Shown: positions 28,351 through 36,149 of the stretch, piece by piece
How positions within the stretch are numbered: the stretch's first letter is position 1
Layout: every line of letters starts with the position of its first letter
NCBI RefSeq assembly: GCF_900111735.1
Contig: NZ_FOHW01000018.1
Location: forward strand, 1 to 64,000
Reading direction: 5' to 3'
DNA length: 64,000 nucleotides
Source of the DNA: Pseudomonas graminis
GTDB taxonomy: Bacteria > Pseudomonadota > Gammaproteobacteria > Pseudomonadales > Pseudomonadaceae
Made by a program: the position numbers and the translations under genes
Notes under the pieces: generated by a model
What the model was told of the DNA's origin: nothing
Databases searched by the model: none
The model's input: only the letters and a program-made list of their open reading frames with translations

Positions 28351-30059
28351 TGGGCACGACCAACATCAAGGCCCCGGCGATTGTCATTCTCGGCAAAGGC
28401 GCGCTGGCGACGGCGCGACGTATTCAGCAGCTGTATCCCCAAGCGCTGATATACGGGCTGGCCGGACGTGTGGAAGACGGCGACCGTAGCTACTTGGAGT
28501 TTGGCGCGACACTGCGTCAGCTTTATCAGCAAGACACGCCGATCATCGCGCTGTGCGCAGCGGGCATCGTCATTCGCACGCTGGCGCCGGTGTTGCTGGA
28601 GAAGGGCGTTGAGCCGCCAGTGCTCGCCGTTGCCGAAGATGGCAGTGCAGTCGTGCCGCTGCTGGGGGGACTGGGTGGCGTCAACGTCATGGCCCGGGAA
28701 ATGGCTGTCGCACTGAACACCGCAGCGGCCATCACCACCAGCGGCGAGCTGCGCTTCGGCACCTGCCTGCTCAATCCGCCCGCCGGCTACGCATTGGGCG
28801 ATCTGGAGCTGGGCAAGCGCTTCGTCAGCGACTTGCTGTCGGGTGAAAGCGTGCGCGTCGAGGGCGCGGCGCCGTGGTTGGCTCAGGCGCAGCTGCCTGA
28901 GGATGATCAGGCGCAGTTGGCGATTCACGTCGGTTACGACGAGCGCGAACCCAGCGAGCACGAGTTGCTGATCTACCCGCGCAATGTACTGGTGGCGGTG
29001 AGCGGAGATCTGCCTGATCCCGCCGAGGCTGTTAAAAACGCGCTGCATGAGTCGCGCATTGCCGTGCAGGCGCTGGGCTGTTTACTGGCCAGCAAAGCCG
29101 AGATGGCCAATCCGGCGCTGCACGCTGCAGCCGACGCGCTCAGCGTACCGTTGCGTTTTACCGCCGCCGGTATGCCCGCCGAAATGACCCAGCAGGTATT
29201 GCCGCAACTGCTGCCACCGCTGACGCCAGCGGCGGGCGTTGCCATCGCTGTCGCGCCACAGCCTTTGGATGTTTCACAGATCGGCTGTGGACGTGGGCGG
29301 CTGGCAGTCATCGGCCTCGGCCCGGGCGCTACCGACTTCATGATCCCCGCCGTAAAAGCCGAGCTGGCGCGCGCCAACGATGTGCTGGGCTACGAAACTT
29401 ACGTGCGGATGGCCGGGCCTTTCCGTGCCGACCAGGTGCTGCACTGCACTGACAACCGCGAAGAAATGCTGCGCGCCCGCCATGCATTCGAGCTGGCCGC
29501 TGAAGGGCGGTCGGTGGTGGTGGTTTCCTCGGGTGACCCCGGCGTGTTCGCCATGGCCGCTGCGGTGCTGGAAGCGCTGCATGAGTCGGACAATCCCGAC
29601 TGGCACCGGGTGGATTTGCACATACTGCCGGGCGTGTCAGCCTCGCTGGCGACCGCCGCGCTGGCCGGTGCGCCGTTGGGTCATGACTTTTGCGTGATGT
29701 CCCTGTCGGACAACCTCAAGCCCTGGGAGATCATCGAGAAGCGCCTGGATCTCGCCTGTCAGGCCGACCTGGCCCTGGCGTTCTACAACCCGATTTCGCG
29801 CTCCCGGCCCTGGCAGCTCGGGCGCGCCCTGGAAATCGTGCGCCAGCATCGTGGCCCGCAAACCCCGGTCACCCTGGGGCGGGATATTGGACGGCCGGCG
29901 CAGACGTTGCGGGTCATCACACTTGGTGAGCTGACGCCGGAGCAAGTCGACATGCGCACCATGGTCTTGATCGGCTCGTCGTTAACCTGCGTATTCCCGC
30001 GAGCCAATGGCCAGTCGTGGGTCTACACACCTCGCTGGTATGGCGCCAAGCCGGCGTGA
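28350..30059 (+). CDS. cobJ: Fused CbiG (cobalt-precorrin-5A hydrolase-like) - CobJ (precorrin-3B C17-methyltransferase)
   Basis: A 569-residue fusion. Residues 1 to about 310 are CbiG/CobE-like: an N-terminal part (APAIVILGKGALATARRI, PLLGGLGGVNVMAREMA), a linker, and a C-terminal CobE-like part (LGCLLASKAEMANPAL). Residues about 315-569 are CobJ with GRLAVIGLGPGATDFMIPA, VVSSGDPGVFAMAAAVLE, and DLALAFYNPISRSRP. CobJ drives ring contraction and C17 methylation; CbiG opens the lactone of the contracted ring. The ATG at 28350 shares a base with the cobI stop (TGATG). This is the last gene of the plus-strand cob unit. Confidence 0.93.
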   Translation: MGTTNIKAPAIVILGKGALATARRIQQLYPQALIYGLAGRVEDGDRSYLEFGATLRQLYQQDTPIIALCAAGIVIRTLAPVLLEKGVEPPVLAVAEDGSAVVPLLGGLGGVNVMAREMAVALNTAAAITTSGELRFGTCLLNPPAGYALGDLELGKRFVSDLLSGESVRVEGAAPWLAQAQLPEDDQAQLAIHVGYDEREPSEHELLIYPRNVLVAVSGDLPDPAEAVKNALHESRIAVQALGCLLASKAEMANPALHAAADALSVPLRFTAAGMPAEMTQQVLPQLLPPLTPAAGVAIAVAPQPLDVSQIGCGRGRLAVIGLGPGATDFMIPAVKAELARANDVLGYETYVRMAGPFRADQVLHCTDNREEMLRARHAFELAAEGRSVVVVSSGDPGVFAMAAAVLEALHESDNPDWHRVDLHILPGVSASLATAALAGAPLGHDFCVMSLSDNLKPWEIIEKRLDLACQADLALAFYNPISRSRPWQLGRALEIVRQHRGPQTPVTLGRDIGRPAQTLRVITLGELTPEQVDMRTMVLIGSSLTCVFPRANGQSWVYTPRWYGAKPA

Positions 30060-30399
30060 GCGACGCTGCGGTTTGCGCTGTGGGATCGGTCTTATAAGTG
30101 ACGTAGCCGTGTCTGCGAGTAGACGGCGAAACCGGGCCATTGCCCGGCGGAAAACGTCAGGTGGCGGCCGACACCACCTGTCGTCTGCTTCCATTGTCAT
30201 GGGCGGCTGTTCTCGCAACCCTGTGCTTTCTCTCAAGTTTGCGTCTCCCCGGTTCAGGGGAGTGCGCTGCCGCTCTGTAGGACGGCTTGCTCGAACGTGT
30301 CTGTAAGGCGTCCAGCCCCTCGGGTGGCGCACTTTCAAATGTTCGTTAATCTCGGAGGTGTCCACGACGGACTCACCCCATCAGTTAAAGGATTAACGA
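30060..30399. other. 340-base intergenic region rich in hairpins
   Basis: No gene is seen. Several perfect stems occur: CCGGGC-CATT-GCCCGG (30132-30147), CAGGTGG-N9-CCACCTG (30158-30180), and CTCCCC-N6-GGGGAG (30245-30262). AGACG (30121) can pair with CGTCT (30182) around the first two. None has a T-run, so these are not standard terminators. I could not fix a promoter for the next gene. Confidence 0.5.
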
Positions 30400-31200
30400 A
30401 TGAAGCATGAAACAAGCATGACCATCGCCGAGCGCAGTGCGTTCATCAACGACTGCCAGCTAGCCGACTGCACCCACTCGATGATCGAGCACGTTTCGGC
30501 AATGGATGACCCGGTTCCGGGCCTGCAGGACGAGCCGAGCCAGGGCGCTGTTGTCGCGGGTAACCTGTTGGCGTTCGCTGAAGGCGTTTCGCGGCAGAAC
30601 AAGGAAGACGTCATGGACACCTTCCTGTTCGCCACGCTGTCCGCCAACAAGGACTTCAACCCGGAGACCCAGAGTCGGGAGTGGTACGAGCACTTTAACC
30701 GTGTGCTGGCGACGATGGGCTGGCTTTCCACCAACTGGAGGTACAGCCGCTATTACTCGACGCACCGTCGATTCAGCATGGAGCAAGCAGGGCTGGAGAT
30801 CATCTCTTCCGCCATTGCAGCCGCCGCACTGCCCGGGCCCGCGTCCATCGCCATGTTGAAAGTTGCTAGTGACGCCGTTGCCGTGCTCAAAGCTCAAGAC
30901 AAACCGCTGCGACTGTTTGAGCGTCAGACCAAGACCCACCGCGGCGCGAATTTCCGCATCGGCGCGTGTGCCGAGTCCAACGACGGCACGGTCAGCATGG
31001 CGATGGGTGCGGTTAATTTTGCTACCAGCTCGGCCGTCACCAACGTGCTTTTCTGGGAATGGAACAGTGCGGAAGTGAGGGCCTTCCGGGGTGAAAACCA
31101 TCTGGTGTTTAACACGCGTGTGTACGCGCGTTTACGCGAGCGGATCCAGCAGCGTCTGAGTAAAAGTGCCTCGGCCGCCATTGAAGAATTCGATATCTGA
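30400..31200 (+). CDS. Uncharacterised protein, paralogue A of a three-gene cluster
   Basis: A 266-residue protein with no signal peptide that I do not recognise as any named family. After an acidic 50-residue lead comes a motif shared with the next two proteins: AFAEGVSRQNKEDVMDTFLFATLSANK, then WYEHFNRVLATMGW (about residues 58-108). A helix-rich middle has a hydrophobic stretch (IISSAIAAAALPGPASIAML). The C-terminal half looks beta-rich (ANFRIGACAESNDG, VSMAMGAVNFATSS, TNVLFWEWNS) and ends in a helix (YARLRERIQQRLSK). The ATG is 7 bases from AAGGA, and that site sits in a small GTTAA/TTAAC palindrome. Cytosolic location is inferred; function is unknown. Confidence 0.8.
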   Translation: MKHETSMTIAERSAFINDCQLADCTHSMIEHVSAMDDPVPGLQDEPSQGAVVAGNLLAFAEGVSRQNKEDVMDTFLFATLSANKDFNPETQSREWYEHFNRVLATMGWLSTNWRYSRYYSTHRRFSMEQAGLEIISSAIAAAALPGPASIAMLKVASDAVAVLKAQDKPLRLFERQTKTHRGANFRIGACAESNDGTVSMAMGAVNFATSSAVTNVLFWEWNSAEVRAFRGENHLVFNTRVYARLRERIQQRLSKSASAAIEEFDI

Positions 31201-31206
31201 ACTCAA

Positions 31207-31233
31207 GAGAGGGGGCGCGAGTCGCCTCCTCTC
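31207..31233 (+). promoter_or_regulatory. Strong hairpin between paralogues A and B
   Basis: GAGAGGGGGCG and CGCCTCCTCTC pair over 11 bases (one G-U) around a 5-base loop, between the stop of the first gene and the ribosome site of the second. There is no T-run. It could stabilise the upstream message, act as a processing site or partly terminate transcription, so that A is made in excess of B and C. Confidence 0.6.
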
Positions 31234-31248
31234 CCATGGAGATGTGCC

Positions 31249-31959
31249 ATGCATCAGGGAATGATCGAAGCGCAAGTCAGCGCCGGCTGCGTGTTGTTCA
31301 CGCACAGCGGCTGCTCGGCACAGCGCAAAAGCGACGCTGCCGACTGCGTTCTGTACATGCAGATGGCGGCAACAAAAAAACACCCTCGCTTCACGGCCAC
31401 TTCGGCCTGGAACGACACCTGGCTGGCAGCGTTCAACCGCTTCGGCTGGGCGCTGAAAACCCACGAGGCATTGGCTTGCCCCTCCGCTGAGTTAGGGCCC
31501 GGCTCAGTCTGGGCATGGATTAAGAAGACCCTGCCGGCGTTCATCCCCGCTGACCTGTTGTTTGCGGCAGAGTCCACGGCCTGGCAATCGTTGCTGAGTT
31601 ACCCGGATCAGCCTGCCATCGAGCGCTTGGCAAGTGAGGCGCTCGAGCCGGTTACCGTCGGGATTCCGCGCGAAGCGCAAGACGGCCAGAAAGTGGTGCT
31701 GCAACTGGGGTTTTTGGACGCCAACGGCGAACTGTCGATGGTCCTCATCACCTTCACCCACTGTTCGTTGCTGAAACACGACTTTCTGTTCGAACCCCTG
31801 CAACCGGCGAATATCATCAGCAATGTCGAGCTGAGGTTCTACTCGCTGCGGCTGATGGATCTCGTGTACTCGCCGTTGCGGTCCAAAATCAGCCAGGCGC
31901 TGGAGGACCGACGATCGGGACTGGTCTGTGCGCTGAAGGAGGCGGGTGATGTCCACTGA
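31249..31959 (+). CDS. Uncharacterised protein, paralogue B of a three-gene cluster
   Basis: A 236-residue protein of unknown function. Its first 70 residues keep the cluster motif in diverged form: LFTHSGCSAQRKSDAADCVLYMQMAATKK, then W...F.RFGWAL. The C-terminal half (KVVLQLGFLDANGELSMVLITF) aligns in position with the beta-rich part of A, and the tail YSPLRSKISQALED matches the final helix of A and C. Four Cys residues lie in the first 65 residues. GGAG lies 7 bases before the chosen ATG. The last 11 bases overlap gene C, so B and C are coupled. Confidence 0.75.
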   Translation: MHQGMIEAQVSAGCVLFTHSGCSAQRKSDAADCVLYMQMAATKKHPRFTATSAWNDTWLAAFNRFGWALKTHEALACPSAELGPGSVWAWIKKTLPAFIPADLLFAAESTAWQSLLSYPDQPAIERLASEALEPVTVGIPREAQDGQKVVLQLGFLDANGELSMVLITFTHCSLLKHDFLFEPLQPANIISNVELRFYSLRLMDLVYSPLRSKISQALEDRRSGLVCALKEAGDVH

Positions 31960-32587
31960 CGAGAGCGTGCTACAGGGCCGGAATTTTGTGTCGTTTGCGC
32001 CCGGAATTTCTGCGCAGCTGCGCGCCGACATCCTCGACTGTTTGCTCTACGCGCAATTATCCGCAGACCAGAAGCACGATCGGTACCGCAACTGGAAGCC
32101 CTGGATAGAACAGTACCAGCGCACTATTTACCAAAAAGGCGGCAGGCTGACCGGCAGTATCGATCCCGGGATGGTCACGATCAGGCGTTTGCGGGATTTG
32201 CGTTATCTCCCCGCCAGCGCTTTCGGCAGGGCAACGTCGCCGGAGCTGCACGCATTGATGGCGGGGTCCCTTCATACGTTACTGAGCAGCGAGCATGCCA
32301 ACACGTTCTTCAGTTCCTGGTTTTCCTCGGGGCAGTCCGAGAGCTTCCAGGTGGTGCCGTGCAGGGCGAGCGGCACCGGGGCGGTAGATATTCTGGTGTG
32401 CGGATTGCAGATGACCACTCGCGGGGTGAAACCGGGGCTGCTGTTCTGGGACACGCTGTCCGGGGACATGATCGTGCGTACCAACGGGGCGTCATTTTCA
32501 CTGACCGAACAGAGCTATGCGCCGTACAGGGAGAAGATCAGTCGCTACCTGACCGACGCCGCGAAAAAGGCCATTGCCGAGCTGTAG
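31949..32587 (+). CDS. Uncharacterised protein, paralogue C of a three-gene cluster
   Basis: A 212-residue protein of unknown function. It keeps the shared N-terminal motif clearly: FVSFAPGISAQLRADILDCLLYAQLSAD, then WIEQYQRTIYQKGG. The C-terminal part has VVPCRASGTGAVDILVCGLQM and GLLFWDTLSGDMIV, and ends YAPYREKISRYLTDAAKKA like A. AGGAGG inside the end of gene B lies 6 bases before the ATG at 31949; the GTG directly upstream is a worse fit. It is shorter than A, mostly in the lead and middle. It converges on marC with a 9-base gap. Confidence 0.78.
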   Translation: MSTDESVLQGRNFVSFAPGISAQLRADILDCLLYAQLSADQKHDRYRNWKPWIEQYQRTIYQKGGRLTGSIDPGMVTIRRLRDLRYLPASAFGRATSPELHALMAGSLHTLLSSEHANTFFSSWFSSGQSESFQVVPCRASGTGAVDILVCGLQMTTRGVKPGLLFWDTLSGDMIVRTNGASFSLTEQSYAPYREKISRYLTDAAKKAIAEL

Positions 32588-32596
32588 CGTGCGTCG

Positions 32597-33193
32597 TCAG
32601 GTCAGCAGATAGCCCTTGATACCAGTGAAGATGATCTGCGCTGCCAAGGCGCAAACGAACAATCCCATCAACCGGCTGACGATCTGCAGGCCTTGATCGC
32701 CGAGAACCCGTTCGATGCTGTTCGAGAGGTAAAGCACCACGCCGACCGTCAGGCTGGCCAGCGCGATGCTGACGATGGCGGTGAGTTTGTCGTCCCAGTG
32801 TGGCTGGCTCACGCCCATGACCAGCAGCGCGCCGATGGTGCCGGGGCCGACGGTGATAGGGATGGTCAGCGGCACGATGGCGACATCCTGCTGAACGTTG
32901 TCGGTCTGCACGCCGGATTTGCCTTGGGCCATGGCCAGCGCGGAGATGAACAGCACACTGCCGGCGCCGATTCTGAAAGCGTCGGCGGTGATGCCGAAAA
33001 CCCCGAAAATCACCCGCCCGAACAGGTACAGCAAGACACTGGAAACCAGAGTCGCGAAGGCGATCTTCCACGCCAGGCGTCGGCGTTCCTTGCGTGAGTA
33101 ACCGCGGCTCAGGGAAATAAAGCAGGACAGGACGAAGAACGGGCTATAGAGCACCAGCATCTTCAGGTAAACGCTGAACAGCACGTGAAGCAT
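32597..33193 (-). CDS. MarC family integral membrane protein
   Basis: A 198-residue MarC/YchE-type protein with six membrane helices. Family marks are a hydrophobic N-terminus containing LYSPFFVLSCFISLSRGYS, GAGSVLFISALAMAQG, and VPLTIPITVGPGTIGALLVMG. Despite the name, MarC proteins have no proven role in antibiotic resistance; some relatives are amino-acid transporters. It is on the same strand as retS, 67 bases downstream of it, and converges with the three-paralogue cluster. Confidence 0.9.
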   Translation of the reverse strand: MLHVLFSVYLKMLVLYSPFFVLSCFISLSRGYSRKERRRLAWKIAFATLVSSVLLYLFGRVIFGVFGITADAFRIGAGSVLFISALAMAQGKSGVQTDNVQQDVAIVPLTIPITVGPGTIGALLVMGVSQPHWDDKLTAIVSIALASLTVGVVLYLSNSIERVLGDQGLQIVSRLMGLFVCALAAQIIFTGIKGYLLT

Positions 33194-33260
33194 GGTTTGA
33201 GCTCATGGCAGCAGACTGGGACGGCGCCAAGTCTATCAGCCTGTCACGGATACCTGGCGG

Positions 33261-36056
33261 TCAGTTTTGCTCATAACGGTCTTCGCCGCGGGTGGCGCGG
33301 GTCGCGTCATCCCGCGCACGTTGCTCCACCCAGTATTCGACCAGATCGCGTAACTGCGACATCTCCACCGGCTTGGACATGTGGCCGTCCATGCCCGACT
33401 GGCGCGCGCGATCCTTGTGCTCCGCCAGAATGTGCGCGGTCAACGCCACCACAGGGGTGCGAATGCGCTGGTTGCCGGTTTCCCAGGCGCGGAACTGCTG
33501 AGTCGCGGAGAACCCGTCAAGGATCGGCATTTCGCAGTCCATCAGCACCAGGTCATAGCGCCGGGTCTTCATCGCCAGCAGCGCTTCTTCGCCATTGCTG
33601 GCAGTGTCCGGCTGCAGGTTGAGCTTGCCAAGCATGCCGCGAATGACTTTGGTGGAAATGCTGTTGTCCTCGGCGACCAAAATACGGAAGTCGCTGGGCA
33701 CGTCGATATCGCTGATCACCCCGGGCACTGCAGAGAAGGGCGCATTGCCTTTGTTGCGCTGATTGAGCTCGTCCGCCAGCGTTGTCTTCAGCGTGTACCC
33801 GGCGACCGGCTTGGCGAGGATGCGTTTGACCCCGGCATTGCGCGCGATGATCTTGCTCGGCGCATTGCTGATGCCCGTGAGCATGATCAGCAGAATGTCG
33901 TGGTTCAGGCTCGGGTCTTCCTTGATCTTGGCGGCCAGTTGCATGCCGGTCATGCCGGGCATGTTCTGGTCGAGCAAGACGATATCGAAGTAGTCGCGCA
34001 GGTGCGCCTTGGTGCGCAGCAGCGCCAGCGCCTCTTTGCCCGATGGCACGGCGCTGACGTTAAGCCCCCACGCGCTGCACTGCTGTACCAGCACCTTGCG
34101 GCAGGTGTCGTTGTCGTCAACCACCAGAACTCGCGCGCCTTTGAGCGGACTGTCCAGGTCGGCGGGGGGCTGCTCCAGCCGTTCCGTATCAAGGGGCAGA
34201 CTCAGCCACAGCGTGCTGCCCTGATTGGTGCCGCTCTGGATACCGAACTCGCCGCTCATCAACAGGATGAGCTGCCGGGCAATGACCAGCCCCAGGTGAC
34301 CGCCAACCTTGCTGGCGGCCAGGAAATTTTTGCTATGCAGTTCGGCGTGCAGCAGTGCGTCGCGTTCATTGGGCGTCAGCGGCGTGCCACTGTCCTGGAC
34401 GGCAATGCGCAAGCGTGGCTTGCCGCCGCGGGAGTCGAGGGCGACGACCAACAGGATCTCGCCCTCGTCGGTCTTCTTTAAGGCGTTCTCCAGCAAGCTG
34501 AGCAGCGTCTGCCGCAGTCGCGTCGGGTCACCACTGATGACACGCGGCACCTGGGGCTGAATGAAGCTGATCAGCTCGACATTTTGCTGCTCGGCCTTGG
34601 CGCGGAAGATACTCAGGCAGTCCTCGATCATCGCGTTGAGATCGAATTGCACGTCATCCAGCTCGATCTGACCGGACTCCAGTTTGGTGATATCGAGGAT
34701 TTCGTTGATCAGGGTGAGCAGTTCGTTGCCGGCGCTGTGAATGGTTTGCACGTAATCGCGCTGCTTGACCGACAGCGGCGTGCCCAGCAGCAGCTCGGTC
34801 ATCCCCAGAACGCCGTTCATGGGGGTGCGAATCTCGTGGCTGATCTTCGCCAGAAACTCGGCCTTGGCGTTGATCTCTGCGGTGCTGGCCGCCAGTTCGC
34901 GGCTGATGCTGAAGTTGTCTTCGGTGATGCTGCGATGACGCTCGCTCAGGGCGATGCTCATCAACAGGCCGCACAGGCAGAATACCGCCAACACCCCGAT
35001 GATCAGCGTCTGCGCGGGAATGCTCGTCAACCAGAGCATGGCTGGTAGCACCACGAGGTTGCCGAGATTGAACGCGATCATGGCGATCACGAATGGCCGG
35101 GCAGGCGAGTAACCCTTCTGCAGGTGGTAGATCGACACCAGGGTGATGCTGACCGTGGTCAGTGCCACCAGCAGGAACGTCATGATGTTCAGCGGCAGCG
35201 TTTCAACGAACAGCACCAGCAGCGCGCCAAAGCCGACCACCAGCAGCACGCCCATCAGGAGCCGATTGAGCATCTCGACCCCGCGCTGAACGAAGAAACA
35301 GTACGTGTACATCAGCCCTGTCGCGGCGGCGAGGAGCAGGGCGAGGTGAGCGCTCGGCGTCTGCTCCAGGTGCCAGCGCGGCAGCCAGGGCGCCTGAAGG
35401 TTGAGCAGCAACAGCGCACTCAACCCCAGAAACGCCTCGCACGCTGCCAGCCACAAGCTGCTGATTGAGCGGGACTGGGCGAAGCGCGTGATGTTCTGCA
35501 CGATCAGCATGGCCAGCGAGCCGAAGAACAGACCGAGCAGCAGGGGGCGGCGCTCGTCGGCGGCGCTGGTGACTGCGGACTGCAACGTAATGTTGGGGCG
35601 CAGTTCCTGCTCGGACTTGAGGCGCAGATACAGGTCGAGCGTCTTGTCGCTGTGGGGCACCGGCAGCAGAAAGTCCAGTGACGGCAGGGGTTGGGCTTCG
35701 CGCGGCACTCGGTTACCCGATCGCGAATGATCGATCAGGCTGTCGCCGTCGAGCACGTACATGTCGACCGTGGCCAGATCGGGGGCGAAGATTCGCACCA
35801 GTTGTTCATGGGTGGTCGGGGGCAGGCGATAGTGCAGCCACAGTGCGGAGTCGCGGTTGGTCGCCCGCACTTTGTCGAGTTCGACAGGGCTGAACTGGGA
35901 TTCGTAGTGGGGGGAGCGAACGTCGCTGAGGTTCAGGTTAGCCTGATCGTCGACAAGGGTTGACCAGCCTGCACTGACCTCGGCAGCGGCCGAGGTTATA
36001 CAGAGCAGAGTCAGCAATGTGACGGTCAAACGAGTGGCAATCCTGAGCCAGCGCAC
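33261..36056 (-). CDS. retS: Hybrid sensor kinase RetS
   Basis: A 931-residue hybrid kinase. Signal peptide (1-25), periplasmic 7TMR-DISMED2 sensor (about 28-165), seven helices (about 172-370), HisKA with His407 (AKISHEIRTPMNG), HATPase with LLENALKKT, then two receiver domains: Asp696 (DIVLLDQNMPG) and Asp840 (DLVLMDCEMP). Length and architecture match P. aeruginosa RetS (about 942), and it lies next to purD as retS does there (from memory). RetS inhibits the GacS kinase by direct contact. It thereby lowers RsmY/RsmZ small RNAs and favours motility and acute virulence over biofilm. Confidence 0.9.
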   Translation of the reverse strand: MRWLRIATRLTVTLLTLLCITSAAAEVSAGWSTLVDDQANLNLSDVRSPHYESQFSPVELDKVRATNRDSALWLHYRLPPTTHEQLVRIFAPDLATVDMYVLDGDSLIDHSRSGNRVPREAQPLPSLDFLLPVPHSDKTLDLYLRLKSEQELRPNITLQSAVTSAADERRPLLLGLFFGSLAMLIVQNITRFAQSRSISSLWLAACEAFLGLSALLLLNLQAPWLPRWHLEQTPSAHLALLLAAATGLMYTYCFFVQRGVEMLNRLLMGVLLVVGFGALLVLFVETLPLNIMTFLLVALTTVSITLVSIYHLQKGYSPARPFVIAMIAFNLGNLVVLPAMLWLTSIPAQTLIIGVLAVFCLCGLLMSIALSERHRSITEDNFSISRELAASTAEINAKAEFLAKISHEIRTPMNGVLGMTELLLGTPLSVKQRDYVQTIHSAGNELLTLINEILDITKLESGQIELDDVQFDLNAMIEDCLSIFRAKAEQQNVELISFIQPQVPRVISGDPTRLRQTLLSLLENALKKTDEGEILLVVALDSRGGKPRLRIAVQDSGTPLTPNERDALLHAELHSKNFLAASKVGGHLGLVIARQLILLMSGEFGIQSGTNQGSTLWLSLPLDTERLEQPPADLDSPLKGARVLVVDDNDTCRKVLVQQCSAWGLNVSAVPSGKEALALLRTKAHLRDYFDIVLLDQNMPGMTGMQLAAKIKEDPSLNHDILLIMLTGISNAPSKIIARNAGVKRILAKPVAGYTLKTTLADELNQRNKGNAPFSAVPGVISDIDVPSDFRILVAEDNSISTKVIRGMLGKLNLQPDTASNGEEALLAMKTRRYDLVLMDCEMPILDGFSATQQFRAWETGNQRIRTPVVALTAHILAEHKDRARQSGMDGHMSKPVEMSQLRDLVEYWVEQRARDDATRATRGEDRYEQN

Positions 36057-36107
36057 GGCGAAATCCCTTCGTGAATGAAGCCTGTTTAACTCTGGGGCAC
36101 CGGATGA

Positions 36108-36141
36108 CCGATCAGCGACTCAACGAGGAATCGCTGATCGG
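36108..36141 (-). terminator. Perfect 11-bp hairpin between purD and retS
   Basis: CCGATCAGCGA and TCGCTGATCGG form a perfect stem with a 12-base loop, 8 bases beyond the purD stop. There is no T-run on the minus strand, so it may be a Rho-independent variant, an attenuator or an mRNA-stability element. It could set how much purine-operon transcription reaches retS. Confidence 0.5.
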
Positions 36142-36149
36142 ACGCAGGC

